From Astropecten irregularis (taxonomy: Eukaryota > Echinodermata > Asteroidea > Paxillosida > Astropectinidae), in contig OZ020248.1 in the NCBI GenBank assembly GCA_963971285.1, forward strand, positions 6,138,001 to 6,202,000: a stretch of DNA of 64,000 nucleotides, written 5' to 3'. How positions within the stretch are numbered: position 1 is the stretch's first letter; the number at the start of each line of letters is the position of its first letter. The notes under the pieces are model-generated. The model was not told the DNA's origin and did not search any database. It saw nothing but the letters and a program-made list of their open reading frames with translations. The translations under genes and the position numbers were made by a program. This document shows, one piece after another, positions 49,902 to 61,157 of this stretch.

Positions 49902-50262
49902 TTTAAAGGTACTATATATCATGCTTTGGTAGCATACCGAAACAGTTACCTAGTAACTTACAGGGTATGAAGATGATGGTAGAAACATACAGTTAGATAT
50001 ACCCCGAAATGATCTATCCAGAAAAAAAATGTAAAACCAATAAAAACAATTTTGATCTTTTAAAGATCATAAATAACGGTGAACAGATTTTTAAAAATAT
50101 TGTGGGCGTTTTTCGCTGTTTTCTCAAAAAAGTGGGCACCGTATGGGACTGAAATTTTCACAGATGACTGTTACTGCATGTATCTTCCTTAAGTTCCTTG
50201 ATATTTTGGCCCATGAATCTGCATTTCTTTGACAAAACCCGAAGTATGATTTTACCTTTAAG
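49902..50262 (-). mobile_element. MITE family A, reverse orientation, next to another copy
   Basis: TTTAAAGGTACTATATATCA and GAAGTATGATTTTACCTTTA ends. It faces the copy ending 18 bp upstream, giving a large inverted pair. Confidence 0.82.
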
Positions 50263-50512
50263 CGTGGCGATTCGTCACGGCCTGAGTTTTGCAAGAAACT
50301 GACATTTAATCCTGCGGTCCGGACTGAATCACACACCTGACCGTGGTGCTCTGTTACCTCGGAACTGATATAACTTGCAGCCTCCGGTTAATTCTTGCCA
50401 AATTGTTCCAAGAAATGACATGTAGGCCTGGACATTTTACTAGAAAAGTCTTGCTTGCAACATAAGGGAGCGTGAGCTAGATCTAGTTACTTGTGCCCTG
50501 CATTACTGTCTC

Positions 50513-50882
50513 ATTAAAGGTAATATCATACTTTGGTTTTTGTCAAAGAAATGCAGATTCATGGGCAAATCAAGGAAGATACAGTAACAGTCATCTGTGA
50601 AAATGTCAGTCCCATACGGTGCCCATTTTTTTTTTTTTTAGAAAACATTGAAAATGCACACAGTATATTTCTTAAGTCTTTTCACTGTTATTGTTGATAT
50701 TGTTTTTGTCATTAGTTTCACTCTTTTCTCGAAAAAATGCTGCATTTTCGGCATTACGATTTTAACGGTATGTTTCTACCATCACAAACGTTATACCCTG
50801 TAAGTTATAGGTGAATCTGTGAAGATTTCTGTTTCGGGTATTATGCTTCCAAAGTATGATATAGAGTATAGACCTACTTTTA
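50513..50882 (+). mobile_element. MITE family A
   Basis: TTAAAGGTAATATCATACTT start, family core, worn right end. Third copy within 1.4 kb. Confidence 0.78.
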
Positions 50883-51109
50883 AACGACTTGAGCATGCAT
50901 GCCATAGTTGCACTTTATTAAGTTATCGTTTTTCGGCAATACGGTTTCATTTTGAGAATTTTCCAAACAAAATTTTCCAAGCAAAACAAAAACCCTTAAT
51001 CCTCTTCATTAAAAGTGTTACATAAGCCAAAGGTCCTTTTGCGAAGGCGATAGGCTTTGGATTTATTTTGCTACCACCATTAGATGTCCAAAAAGGAAAT
51101 GAGTCCTGG

Positions 51110-51299
51110 GGTCGATTTCACCAAACTCTACGATCAATCGTATCTCGAGTTACGAAGGATAACCCATCGTATCCCACGATGGGTCTTATATTAAGTTCGA
51201 TTTCACGAAACGTACGATGAGTTGAACTCATCGTAAATTCCCCGGTAACACATCGTAAGTTAAGGTGAGTTACGAAGAGTTTGGTGAAATCCACCCCAG
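51110..51299. mobile_element. MITE family B, compound, upstream of CENPP
   Basis: GGGGTCGATTTCACCAAACT to TTGGTGAAATCCACCCC with a second TTCGATTTCACGAAACGTAC head inside, so two copies are merged. It ends about 330 bp before the CENPP start codon. Confidence 0.7.
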
Positions 51300-51631
51300 G
51301 ATAGGGCTTCACGACGAAGCCAAAGAAAGGCTCCGGCTTCACCATGTATCTCAAGCCGTCGTTCATTATTTTTATGAAGGCCTAGCGAGAACCCGAAATG
51401 GGGGAAGACAAATAAATCCTAAGCCTAGTATAGCCTCAAGAATCATTTTTGTAAAGGCCCACTCCAGCTTTGCTGGCGTGAAGCGGTGACTCGATATAGC
51501 GCCCTCAAGTGGTCAGAATTATATAGTTGTTTTACAGCGGTCATTTCCAAAACAATTTTAATTTCACAGTGTTCAATGTTTTGAACATTTTCATTGCGTT
51601 TTCTGGTTTAATTAAGGAAATACACATCAAC

Positions 51632-54600
51632 ATGGCAGCTTCATCTGATGCTGATATAATCGAGGAGGCGAATAGAGCTCTTCAGGGGTGAGTGTCTCTA
51701 GGTTTAGATGTATTTTTTGGCTGTAGCTATTGTCACGTACTTTTGCCAACTCTAACGTTAGCTGCCAAAACATCTCGCGTTTTGTTTTTTGCAAACTTGT
51801 CCTTGAATGATTAATTAGTATTTAATGTTCTTAGCAGCAATTAGTCCCCAGTATACAATGTAATGTGAATTGTTCCCACAGGCAGGAAACGAAACGAATA
51901 AGAGCACAACTTGTGAGATTGCGGGGCCGGGTCCTTCGTAAAAATACAAACAAACTACGTGACAATAAATGCATATTTTCACGAAATGGGTTGAATGGAG
52001 TCATAGGGGCCTACATTCTTTTTCTACCTCCATGTTTTTCAAGTCAGTAATCCTGCAGGTTGCCGATTCTTGTCAAAATACAAGACAAGGATTAGGACAA
52101 GTTTTTGGAGGTTTAGTGTCTTTTACGCCACCCAAATTAATTAAGTATTTATTTAGCATGTTTAGGTCTTCTGTTCCAAAATGAAATTTGTTAGGCCCTG
52201 CTTAGTTAGGCCTAATAAAGTTAGGCCACATAAAAAAAATTACATGTTTAGCGTCCCCGCCCGACCTCCGATATGAGCCCGACCTGTATTATTTTTTCTA
52301 TTTTTTATTTGTCTCCAAAAAAATAAATATTGGGGGAAACAATTATTTTTTGTCTGTAAAAGCAGTGTGCGCTAATATCTACCGTAATTTTCGGATTAAA
52401 CATCATGAAGGCCACCTGGGGTAGAAGCCGCAGCATGCGAAAAATGTACACATTTAAGCGGAAGGGACATTTGATAATCAACGTTCCGGAAATTTGTACC
52501 GATGTGGCGGACTGAAGGAATATCAGCAGTGGCGTCACCAGACTTTTGAGTCTGGGGGGGCACAAGGGGGGCACAAGCAATTGTTGGGGGGGCACTACAA
52601 TAATATATATTATATTTTTTTTCACCAACCCAAATCTCAAATGGGGGGGCACGCGGGGGGGCACGAGGTTTTCCAGGGGGGGCACGTGCCCCCCCTGGCC
52701 CCCCCTTGGCGACGCCACTGAATATCAGCCGAGCGCATGACTAGAATTACCATAACCCGACTTGAGTCAAGTCTACATACTAGGTTTCTCTAGTCTACTG
52801 AAATTTCCAATGGTCATATAATAGCTTGAAAGCTTCTATGGTCTTCAGTATCTTCCTAACATGTTTTCTGACCACGAATACCATGTATCTTTTCTTCCAC
52901 AGGCATGTTGCCATTCTATCCTTAAAATAAAAAATAAAAATAAAAACCTCCCTCCCTACCTAGAAAATTTGAAAGAGGTGGACGCTAAACAATTTTTTTT
53001 TTATGTGGCCTTAAGTTAAAGCAAATTTATTCATGGGTCTTGTAAACCCTAAAATCAACATATTTCGGCAATATTTCAGTGAGAATAAAACAGTTTCTTA
53101 CCCAAATAAATACTGAAAATAATATGGGTGGCGTAAAAGACACTAGGCCTAATGCCAGTTTTTGTTTAATTTCCTGAAGGGGAAATAAATCTTGAACTGT
53201 ATGCTGGCTATAGTGGTAAATGAATTTCTGAAGAATGAAGGCTGCCTGTAGGCTGTATTCAGCGTAGTCTTGTGCTTGTTTTAACAAATTCCTCTGGCAA
53301 TTTGTTTGTTTGTGACATAGCTTCAACAATGAGGACTGCGACGTGGACCACAGCGAGCAGCTTGACGATTGCCTAGCAACCATGACAATGGTCATGGAAT
53401 CCAAAGAGCGCTACACTGCAGAGATTGAACGCCTGAGGGAGAAAGTCACATCGTTGGAAGAGCAAGTTGAAGCTGATGAACAGAAACTGCTCCAGATCAA
53501 AATGGCATCGTTGAACAGGATACAGTAAGCATTATGGCAACACATGTTAAAGTTTCGTCTTCTGTGCACTCTTAAACCAGGATAAAGTTTCTTAGGTGAT
53601 TTCTTTTTCTGCAAAGGAGAGCCTGAGTATCAACCATTAGTTATGAAGATTTTGAAGATTTTCCGGAATTTCTTTAAACCTTGAGCAGTACTTTTTACTA
53701 GTTTGATTACCCGGTAACCCTAACTCTCTGCACTTGATTTCCGCCTGAAATGCTGTATTTATCCAGAAATTAGTAAAACAAAAGACTGAAAACAGTTTCG
53801 ATCTTCGAGATCAAAACCTCATAATTAGAATTACCTTACAATTTTGCATAACAATTGCAACAGTTTTTCACTGTTTTCTACTGTTTGCATTGATCAATTG
53901 AGGTGATAATTTCACAGGTTTGTTTTTATTTCATGACAAATCAAATTATGAACAGACTGTTTATGATAGACTGTTCTATCAACTCTACTAAAGTATGATA
54001 GTACCTACCTATAAATCTCATACAAATCATGATTTCACCATTCTTCAAATGATCATTACTGTTCGTTGATAACTTTTAAAACATTATTTGTTCATTTTTG
54101 AAGGTCGTCTCTTCAGCCTGGCCAGCATTCCTTGAGCAGTGGTACCGACCAAGCCACTCTAGATCACGTAAGTAAATATCAAATGAATAATCAGGGGAAT
54201 CCCTTACATTTCAGGACTAAAAAAATCACTCTTAACAGGAGAAATTCTTTCTAGTTGAGACTTGAGAGAAGTTTTCAGCAGTTGGGATGAATTTTCTCTT
54301 CTAATTGGTTTTGTTGGAAAGAAATACCTTTTCATTCATCAGTTATCATTGATTAAAAGGGGAACAACAACAAATTGACTGGAGCAGGATTTCAACCAGC
54401 AACCTCCAAAATACCATACTAGTACTTTACCAATTGAGCTATCCAGCCCTATTATTGGCATTGTCACAAAAAGTCAATTAACTTTCAGATAGTCAGGCTG
54501 GCAAACAACAATTTTGGGCATCACTATCATACATGTAGGGCTAGATACATGTAGCTCAGTTGGTAAAGCACCGGTACAGTATTCTGGGGGTGGATGGCTT

Positions 54601-57600
54601 GAATCCTGCTCCGGTTTTGTTGTTGACTGTTCAGCGACTTAAAACTAATCCAGTCCATTTCCCTTGTGGTTATTTCACGAGTAACCCTTTCGCGTCGACT
54701 GAAAAAATAAATACTTAACAATCGCTATGCATTAATTGTGTTTATTTTTATAAGTTCTTCAACTTCTCATGCTCAAGTCAAGTCAAGGGGTCTCTCGTAG
54801 CTCAAGTTACAAAGGATAACCCATCGCACCCTTCTTAGGGCTGCAATGCATCCACAGTAAGTTACAATGAGTTTGGTGATCCCTGATCAGATTTGGACAC
54901 AGAGTACCGGTAGCTCATTAATTTCTCTTGATATTAAGTCTTCATCATCTGTCAATTGTCTTCTTTTGTTTCAGTTGAAGCTACAGGGGTCCTTCACCGG
55001 TATCCACTTCAACGATGCTACAGTGACCATAGTTAAGCAGGATGCTGAGCAGACTACCAGGCGTCATTGCCTCCAGGGTCATTGCTCCGGTCTTAGCTTT
55101 CAAGCGGATTTCCAGGTGGAAGAAAGAACGGTACCGCAGCCTTCCGACCTTCACTGGTCTTTTTTTTTGTCATTCCTAATCATACCGAATCATGCAGCCT
55201 TTTTTCATCATACCAGGACCCAAACTTGGTTAATCCAAGGATTTGAGTTATGTTTCTGCTATAGTAACAAATGTGATACGACGGCACAAAATACCATCCG
55301 CCATTACTGCGGTGTCCCCGCCCGCCTTTTGTGTGTAATATCCAAATCCATCTTGCGATTCATGTAATTGGCCCTGCGGTGTATCAGGGGACATACATCC
55401 TGCAGTACAGAGTGCGACGGTGCAGAAATTCTTTTGTTGCCATTCAGTGGGCACAAAAAGGCAGACGGGGACACCGCAGTAATGGCGGATGGTATGTCGT
55501 ACCGTCGGATCGGTCTATAGGCAACCTTTTCCATGCAATCTCCAAGAAGAAATGACATCCGTCTTTAAATTGTCATTTGAAAGGGTCTTGTCTTATGGTT
55601 TATCATATTGAAAGAGTCTTACCTTTTTGCATCGTTACAGGGATGAGATTTCTCAGATTAAAATCTGATTTCTGATTTTTTTGTTTTGGATTTCAGATTT
55701 TTTTCCTCACAGGCTGTGTACAAAAGTAAAAGAGATTTTCAGATTTCAGACTTTTTATGCTCCCTGTCAGCTGTTTTCAGACATTTTTATCATTGGTCAA
55801 TCTCATCCCTGATCGTTAAAATCTGTCTCCATCTGCATCAACTGCCATCGTTGAGCTTCCATTGAGTAAATTACAGTAATCACTTATCGATTTTCCGCCA
55901 CTTAGCATTGAATGAATGTCTCACATTATAACGTGTCTTGTTACCACTACAGCTTACTGATTCAGAGAAGAAGAAACATGGGCCCGGGAGCGAGCGAGAA
56001 ACCAAGTCCCGCATCACATCGCTGTCCGTCCGGGTTGATGACAGGTCCTGGCAGGAGCTGGAGGAGTTTATTCGAGAGGCTGAGAATCGCCGAGACTTGC
56101 AGCCGTTCCTGAGGGGCTACGGGCAGTATGCACAGAGGTTCATGGGTCGACAGAAGGCACTGGAACATTTCAAGGTACATCTACTAAGAGTTTATTTAGA
56201 GAGAAGGGGTATAGCAGCTTCGTTTTTCTATAAGCGGGAGATTTTTATGTCGCAGTCACACTACTTTAAGCCAGGCAACACTGGTGCATATTGAGCAGAT
56301 CCAGTGATGGAACCAGTGTCACAAGCTCAACTGTCTGGCGTGCCGAACTGACCGGATGACGAAACCAAACAGCTAGGCACGCAACAAACACAAGCTCAAC
56401 TGTCTGGCGTGCCGAACTGATCGGATGACGAAACCAAACAGCTAGGCATGCAACAAACACAAGCTCAACTGTCTGGCATGCCGAACTGACCGGATGACGA
56501 AACAAAACAGCTAGGCACGCAACAAACACAAGCTCAACTGTCTGGCGTGCCGAACTGACCGGATGACGAAACGAAACAGCTAGGCATGCAACAAACACAA
56601 GCTCAACTGTCTGGCATGCCGAACTGACCGGATGACGAAACCAAACAGCTAGGCACGCAACAAACACAAGCTCAACTGTCTGGCGTGCCGAACTGACCAG
56701 ATGACGAAACCAAACAGCTAGGCATGCAACAAACACAAGCTCAACTGTCTGGCATGCCGAACTGACCGGATGACGAAACAAAACAGCTAGGCATGCAACA
56801 AACACAAGCTCAACTGTCTGGCGTGCCGAACTGACCGGATGACGAAACCACCCAACCAGCTAGGCACGCAACGAAAACGAGCTCAACTGTCTGGTGTGCT
56901 GAGCTGACCGGATGACGAAACCGGCCATCTAGGCACGCAAAAGGACACGAGCTCAACTGTCTGGCGTGACAAACCATATGTACATTCCGCGGTACGCGAT
57001 ACGCGATCGGAGTGACCGGTATGGACATAAACAACTCAACACACCAATAAAATGGAGCAATTTTCGTCATGCTGTGCGCATGCATGGTGTTACATATCAG
57101 GACCTTATTGGTCCACCACATGCAGTGAAATCGCTCAGCACGTGGACAGTCTATCCCTTGACACCAGTAGAGTTGGCACTTCTCTACGTCACAAACAATC
57201 CTCAGGTCCAAAACAACCAACAGATCACAGGATGAAGTCCAGCAATTGGAGAGTAATTTTCTTTATTCAAGAAAGATACAAGCACGTGTAGTTGAGTGGA
57301 GTCCCTAGGCAACATTTTGTAAGGCCGTGTCCGAAACGAGCTTCCAGAGCTACGGCTAGGTCTATTGTCTTGGTATCTCCATGTATTTCCAGCAAAGACC
57401 TAGACCTAGCTCTAGACAACAGATTCGGATGCATCCAGAGCTACGGCTAGGTCTATTGCCTTGGTATCTGCGTGTATTTCCAATGAAGCAAAGACCTATA
57501 CTAGACCTAGCTCTAGACAATAGATTCAGATGCAGCCTATGTCTTCGAGGGCCCACACCAACACGCAGTGGAGCCTTGATGCAGTGGATTCCAGTCATGG

Positions 57601-59249
57601 CCCCCCCTGTAGAGACATACATGTCCGTACTTCGGCCATGTCCAAACGAATGGCTACAGCTATAGGAAGCGGCTACAGCAACTAACCATAGCCTGGTGTG
57701 TAGATTCAAGTCGTAGCCACAGATTATGGTCTAATGAATGATGATTGTATTGTACCTTCCAATGCACAGAGGCAGTACCCTGAGGCAGTGATGTTACCCC
57801 AAGGGTCCAGTGGTGCCAGTATGACCTTCTCCAGACAGTCCAACAAAAGGTACGACGCATCAAATCCTAAAACAATAAGGCATGAGGGAAGAGTACGAAC
57901 CCCGCTGCCTTCGTTTCTTTTGATTTCGTGTTCCGATGTCACAAAACACTATTAAGATAATCTCAACATTTGAGTCAATATTACCTAACCCTAATAGTGA
58001 CTTGTATATTGTGAGTTGTGACATCATACTTTGCATCTGGGATCGATTCACGATTCAGACTAATCTTGGTGTTTTGTGAAATCCCGGCAGCTCCGGACGA
58101 ACAACACAGAGGTTTGGAAGTTTGGGGTTTTTTAGGTAAAACAAAACTTACTGAATCTGATCAAAATCTTACTGGTTGTCAAGTATGAACCAATTGCTAG
58201 AGAGAAGCCACATTACATTTCACACGGCAGAGCAACTGGCATCTGTGAGTCTTTAGACATAGTTCAATTACAACATTTGTTGCTCAACCCCAGAAGTTCC
58301 AAGCAAATCCTCAGACACATTGCGGCATCCAACTTTCGAGTGTGTACTGTTGAAGAAACATTTCTGCATGAACTGTTTTGTCTTATTTTTGGTTGCAGTG
58401 TTGTGTACATGATCACATGGGACATCCGAGTGTCTAGTATCGGACGGGCTGATCAGCATATTGCACTGCACGTTATGTCATCCAAACAAAGTACGATGCA
58501 GTAGATTAGTTAATCATTGTCCCCTTTCACGGCCCTGCTTAGAACACAAATTTGCTAACCATGACATTTCTGTCTTAATAAACATAGGATTAACAACCAA
58601 ATTTCCATGTGTTGTGTATGGCTTGCAATTGATCTTTGGATGTTGTTCACTGACCATGAATATCAAATGAAATTTTTAATAATTGTTTGTTTTGTTGAGC
58701 AAGATATTTTTGTGCTAGGCAGTTTTTTGTGCTTAAAAGCTCCATGAAATTGGGGATATATTTACATTCCTGAAACAATCTCAACTCCCTGGGGAGCCCC
58801 GGCTACTGTAAAGTGCCCAAAGGCTAATCAAGCACACAAAGCCATCTCTATCCTCGCAGGTACCCATTTACACCTGGGTGAAGAGGAGCAATATGTGACA
58901 AAGCATCTTGCCAAAGGATGCAAGCACCACTAGCCCATGGCTGGATTCGTTCCCAAAATCCGTAGATTGACCACAAGTTCTTGAGTACTTCACGCCAGAC
59001 CACTAGGCCACAGCACCCAATATTATAGCCATTATAACAGCATTCCACTGTAATACAAACACTGATCTGCCATGCTGAAACTTGTTAAGACTACAACCTT
59101 CTTGTACCTTGCTCTTTCTCCCTCCTGCAGTGCGTCAGTTAGACGAGCACAAGGTGTTGACGTCAGCGCCGGAGAAGTTTGAGTTGATGCTGCAGAGGTT
59201 GGGCATTGAGCGAACTATTGACAGCTTCATACAGACTGTGACGACGTGA
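51632..59249 (+). CDS. CENPP: Centromere protein P (CENP-P), about 9 exons
   Basis: CENP-P is part of the CENP-O/P/Q/U/R group of the constitutive centromere-associated network; yeast Ctf19 is its relative. Exons: 51632-51687, 51882 to an uncertain end, 53321-53524, 54104-54167, 54975-55130, 55953-56174, 57770-57849, 58399-58490, 59131-59249. From exon 3 onward all junctions are GT-AG with matching phases. Exon 3 encodes a coiled coil (YTAEIERLREKVTSLEEQVE). Exons 5-9 encode the RWD-type region: GSFTGIHFNDATVTIVKQD and SGLSFQADFQVEER, then RITSLSVRVDDRSWQELEEF and ENRRDLQPFLRGY, then RQYPEAVMLPQGSSGASM, then VVYMITWDIRV, then LTSAPEKFELMLQRLGIERT near the C-terminus. These align in order with vertebrate CENP-P as I know it. 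The ATG at 51632 opens a short acidic exon (MAASSDADIIEEANRALQ). Exon 2 needs a phase-2 donor to join exon 3, and only a weak one at 52046 fits. Confidence 0.88.
52117..53150. mobile_element. Inverted-repeat element of about 1 kb in the CENPP intron before exon 3
   Basis: The left end reads TTAGTGTCTTTTACGCCACC and the right end is its inverted copy (GGTGGCGTAAAAGACACTAG near 53131-53150). A second inverted pair lies deeper: GGCCACATAAAAAAA then TTTAGCGTCC near 52213-52256, and GGACGCTAAA then TTATGTGGCC near 52980-53011. No transposase ORF is visible. A family D element sits inside it. Confidence 0.65.
52527..52720 (+). mobile_element. hAT-like MITE (family D) with perfect 8-bp target duplication
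   Basis: 194 bp with tips CAGTGGCGTCACC and GGCGACGCCACTG, and G-rich interior blocks (GGGGGGGCAC). It is flanked on both sides by AATATCAG (52519-52526 and 52721-52728). An 8-bp duplication with CAG...CTG tips points to the hAT superfamily. Confidence 0.88.
53731..54013 (-). mobile_element. MITE family A, degraded, CENPP intron 3
   Basis: CGCCTGAAATGCTGTATTTA near the start and CTAAAGTATGATAGTACCTA at the end. The middle has diverged. Confidence 0.6.
54366..54452 (-). mobile_element. tRNA-like SINE head, facing the copy at 54.54 kb
   Basis: The reverse strand reads GGATAGCTCAATTGGTAAAG, then GCTGGTTGAAATCCTGCTCC. It lies head to head with the next SINE. It is too degenerate to be a working tRNA. 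Confidence 0.55.
54544..54700 (+). mobile_element. tRNA-derived SINE (second type)
   Basis: The A-box-like GTAGCTCAGTTGGTAAAGCA and B-box-like GGCTTGAATCCTGC are followed by a tail containing CATTTCCCTTGTGGTTATTT. The same tail occurs near 680-705. It lies in CENPP intron 4. Confidence 0.6.
54785..54880. mobile_element. MITE family B, partial, CENPP intron 4
   Basis: TCAAGTTACAAAGGATAACC through GTTACAATGAGTTTGGTGAT. Confidence 0.6.
55273..55520. repeat. Palindromic element in CENPP intron 5
   Basis: Arms near 55275-55330 and 55450-55515 are inverted copies sharing CATCCGCCATTACTGCGGTG and flanking bases, with a spacer of about 120 bp. It gives rise to short open frames on both strands that I do not regard as genes. 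Confidence 0.7.
55638..55811. mobile_element. Short TIR element, CAGGGATGAGATT tips, in CENPP intron 5
   Basis: 174 bp bounded by CAGGGATGAGATT and AATCTCATCCCTG. The 7 bases ATCGTTA flank it directly on both sides. The interior repeats a TTTCAGATTTT motif. Non-autonomous; superfamily uncertain. Confidence 0.75.
56322..56970. repeat. 69-bp minisatellite in CENPP intron 6
   Basis: About ten copies. CAAGCTCAACTGTCTGGC starts at 56322, 56391, 56460, 56529, 56598, 56667, 56736 and 56805 (exactly 69 bp apart), then diverged units near 56878 and 56948. Copies differ by a few bases. Because 69 is a multiple of 3, a frame stays open for about 180 codons on the minus strand. I treat that frame as a by-product. 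Confidence 0.92.
57344..57536. repeat. Tandem duplication with internal palindromes, CENPP intron 6
   Basis: Two copies starting CCAGAGCTACGGCTAGGTCT at 57344 and 57435. Each also carries the inverse (AGACCTAGCTCTAGACAA) and can fold back on itself. Confidence 0.7.
58520..58754 (+). mobile_element. MITE family C, in the last CENPP intron
   Basis: CCCCTTTCACGGCCCTGCTT head, GCTCCATGAAATTGGGG tail. Confidence 0.72.
58772..59022 (-). mobile_element. tRNA-derived SINE, in the last CENPP intron
   Basis: On the minus strand it begins GGGTGCTGTGGCCTAGTGGT (A-box like) and continues to GGGAACGAATCCAGCC (degenerate B-box). The body contains GGCAAGATGCTTTGTCACA, CCCAGGTGTAAATGGGTACC and CTTTACAGTAGCCGGGGCTC. 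The same head occurs at 45.49 kb. Confidence 0.75.
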
Positions 59250-59767
59250 CCAATGAACCTGTCCAGCGAACCCAAAACCCCCAGCAGGCCATCCACCAAG
59301 AGAAGCCAGCCCTGGCATCCTGGAAATCTAATCTCCTCATTCTATGGAGCTGCTGGATTCAGACATTGGCTGAGACAGAGAAGATCAGGCCAACCGAAGA
59401 CCCTACCATGGAATATCGTATGAAACATCCTTGTACAGGGTTAATAGACCGATCCATTAAGCCCCGCCCCATTTGTTTCTGACCAATCACAGTCGTGGCT
59501 TATGTCCATCATGTGTTCACTTAAGTCTGACAAATGTACACGCGCGTATGTATGTGCGACAGGAACGTGCAGTGAAGCATTGGAGAGGAACACGTATTCA
59601 TTGCCCACATGTGCAGTGGGTTGGGTTTACTGGATTGGTCTATTCATTTGAACTGTTTAGTCTCCTTAGGAATGCTGAGTATATTTTCAGGAACTGAAAT
59701 CCACACTCTCAGCCAGAGTGATTTCAGGGCAGAATCGTCAGTTTGTTTATTAAAGTGCTGAGTCCAT

Positions 59768-59921
59768 GGGCCGATTTCACCAAACTCTTCGTAACTTGCT
59801 ATCAATCGTAGGACTTTTGATGCATTGAAGCCCTACGTGGGATAGGTCCCTTACGATGGGTTATCCTTCATAACTCTAGTTGCGATTGATCGCAGGGCTT
59901 CGTGACATCGACGCCAGGCCC
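59768..59921. mobile_element. MITE family B, just after CENPP
   Basis: GGGCCGATTTCACCAAACTC to CAGGGCTTCGTGACATCGAC. Confidence 0.75.
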
Positions 59922-60411
59922 CATTAACTTCAGCGTAAACTGGAAACCAGTCCCTTTCAATTTTCAAATGAGTCTGTTTGTATGGCATTTAGCTTGACCG
60001 ATTTATCATTAAAATTTACTTTTCAATTGCCGGGAATACTTTCAGCCTATATTCTGGTGATAATGTATTTTCCAGTATGTCAGTTTTCAGGTTATTAAAC
60101 ATTTATTCTCTATTTCAAATGTTGGCTTAATATACGATCCAGTGAGGCACTCTAAGACTTGCCCGGCCTTAGTCATAGGCCTAGTGGTCAAGAACTTGAC
60201 AACAATCCATTATTTTACAATCCTTTTCCTTTTTAAAAATTCAATTTGATCCCAGTTTCATCCATCATGCCATGACGTGCTGTTTTTATTGTAGATTGTC
60301 CATAAAGCCAAACTGCTTGTGTAAATATGTATAACTTCTAAGACGTTTTTCATACTGATTATGCATACAAGTGTACCATGTTGATATGTAAAATGTTCAT
60401 ATTTTCTAGTT

Positions 60412-60417
60412 AATAAA
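60412..60417 (+). other. Candidate CENPP polyadenylation signal
   Basis: AATAAA about 1.16 kb after the CENPP stop codon. The interval includes a family B repeat at 59768-59921, so the 3' untranslated region could end earlier. Confidence 0.35.
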
Positions 60418-60634
60418 GGCAAAAATATGCAACTGAAATATATGGTTAAATTCTCTTGGAAAAAGCCCCTATTCTGTCCAGTGTCTCGGTCTGATTACCA
60501 GTATGTATAGGACTGACTTTAAAGTAGCTTAAAGCAATTCTTAATTTATTTTTCATTTTTATCAATCTGACATTGCTTTTAAATGCAGTTATTTCAATGT
60601 GTGTAATCCAATTGCAATTACGTTACCACTTAGT

Positions 60635-61157
60635 TACCATCAATCACACAGGCTTCATACGTATAGCTACCATCAATCACACACAGGCTTCATACGTATA
60701 GCTACCATCAATCACACAGGCTTCATACGTATAGCTACCATCAATCACACACAGGCTTCATACGTATAGCTACCATCAATCACACACACAGGCTTCATAC
60801 CGTATCATCAATCACACACAGGCTACATACGTATAGCTACCATCAATCACACACAGGCTTCATATGTATAGCTACCATCAATCATACAAGCTTCATACGT
60901 ATAGCTACCATCAATCCACACAGGCTTCATACGTATAGCTACCATCAATCACACACAGGCTTCATACGTTTATCTATCATCAATCATACAAGCTTCATGT
61001 ATAGCTACCATCAATCACACACAGGCTTCATACGTGCAACTACCATCAATCTCGCACAGGCTTCATACGTATAGCTACCATCAATCACACACACAGGCTT
61101 CATACCGTATCATCAATCACACGCAGGCTTCATATGTTTAGTTACCAACAACCACAC
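60635..61157. repeat. Minisatellite of about 35 bp, 15 or so copies
   Basis: Units of TACCATCAATCACACACAGG followed by CTTCATACGTATAGC, with variation in the CACA count and several shortened units. It lies downstream of CENPP. Confidence 0.93.

Noticed and set aside
52494-52740. Gly-rich frames across 52.5-52.7 kb
   Set aside because: They run through G-runs of the hAT-like MITE.
56266-56805. 179-codon open frame on the minus strand
   Set aside because: It is the 69-bp minisatellite read in frame; no start context, domain or splice structure.
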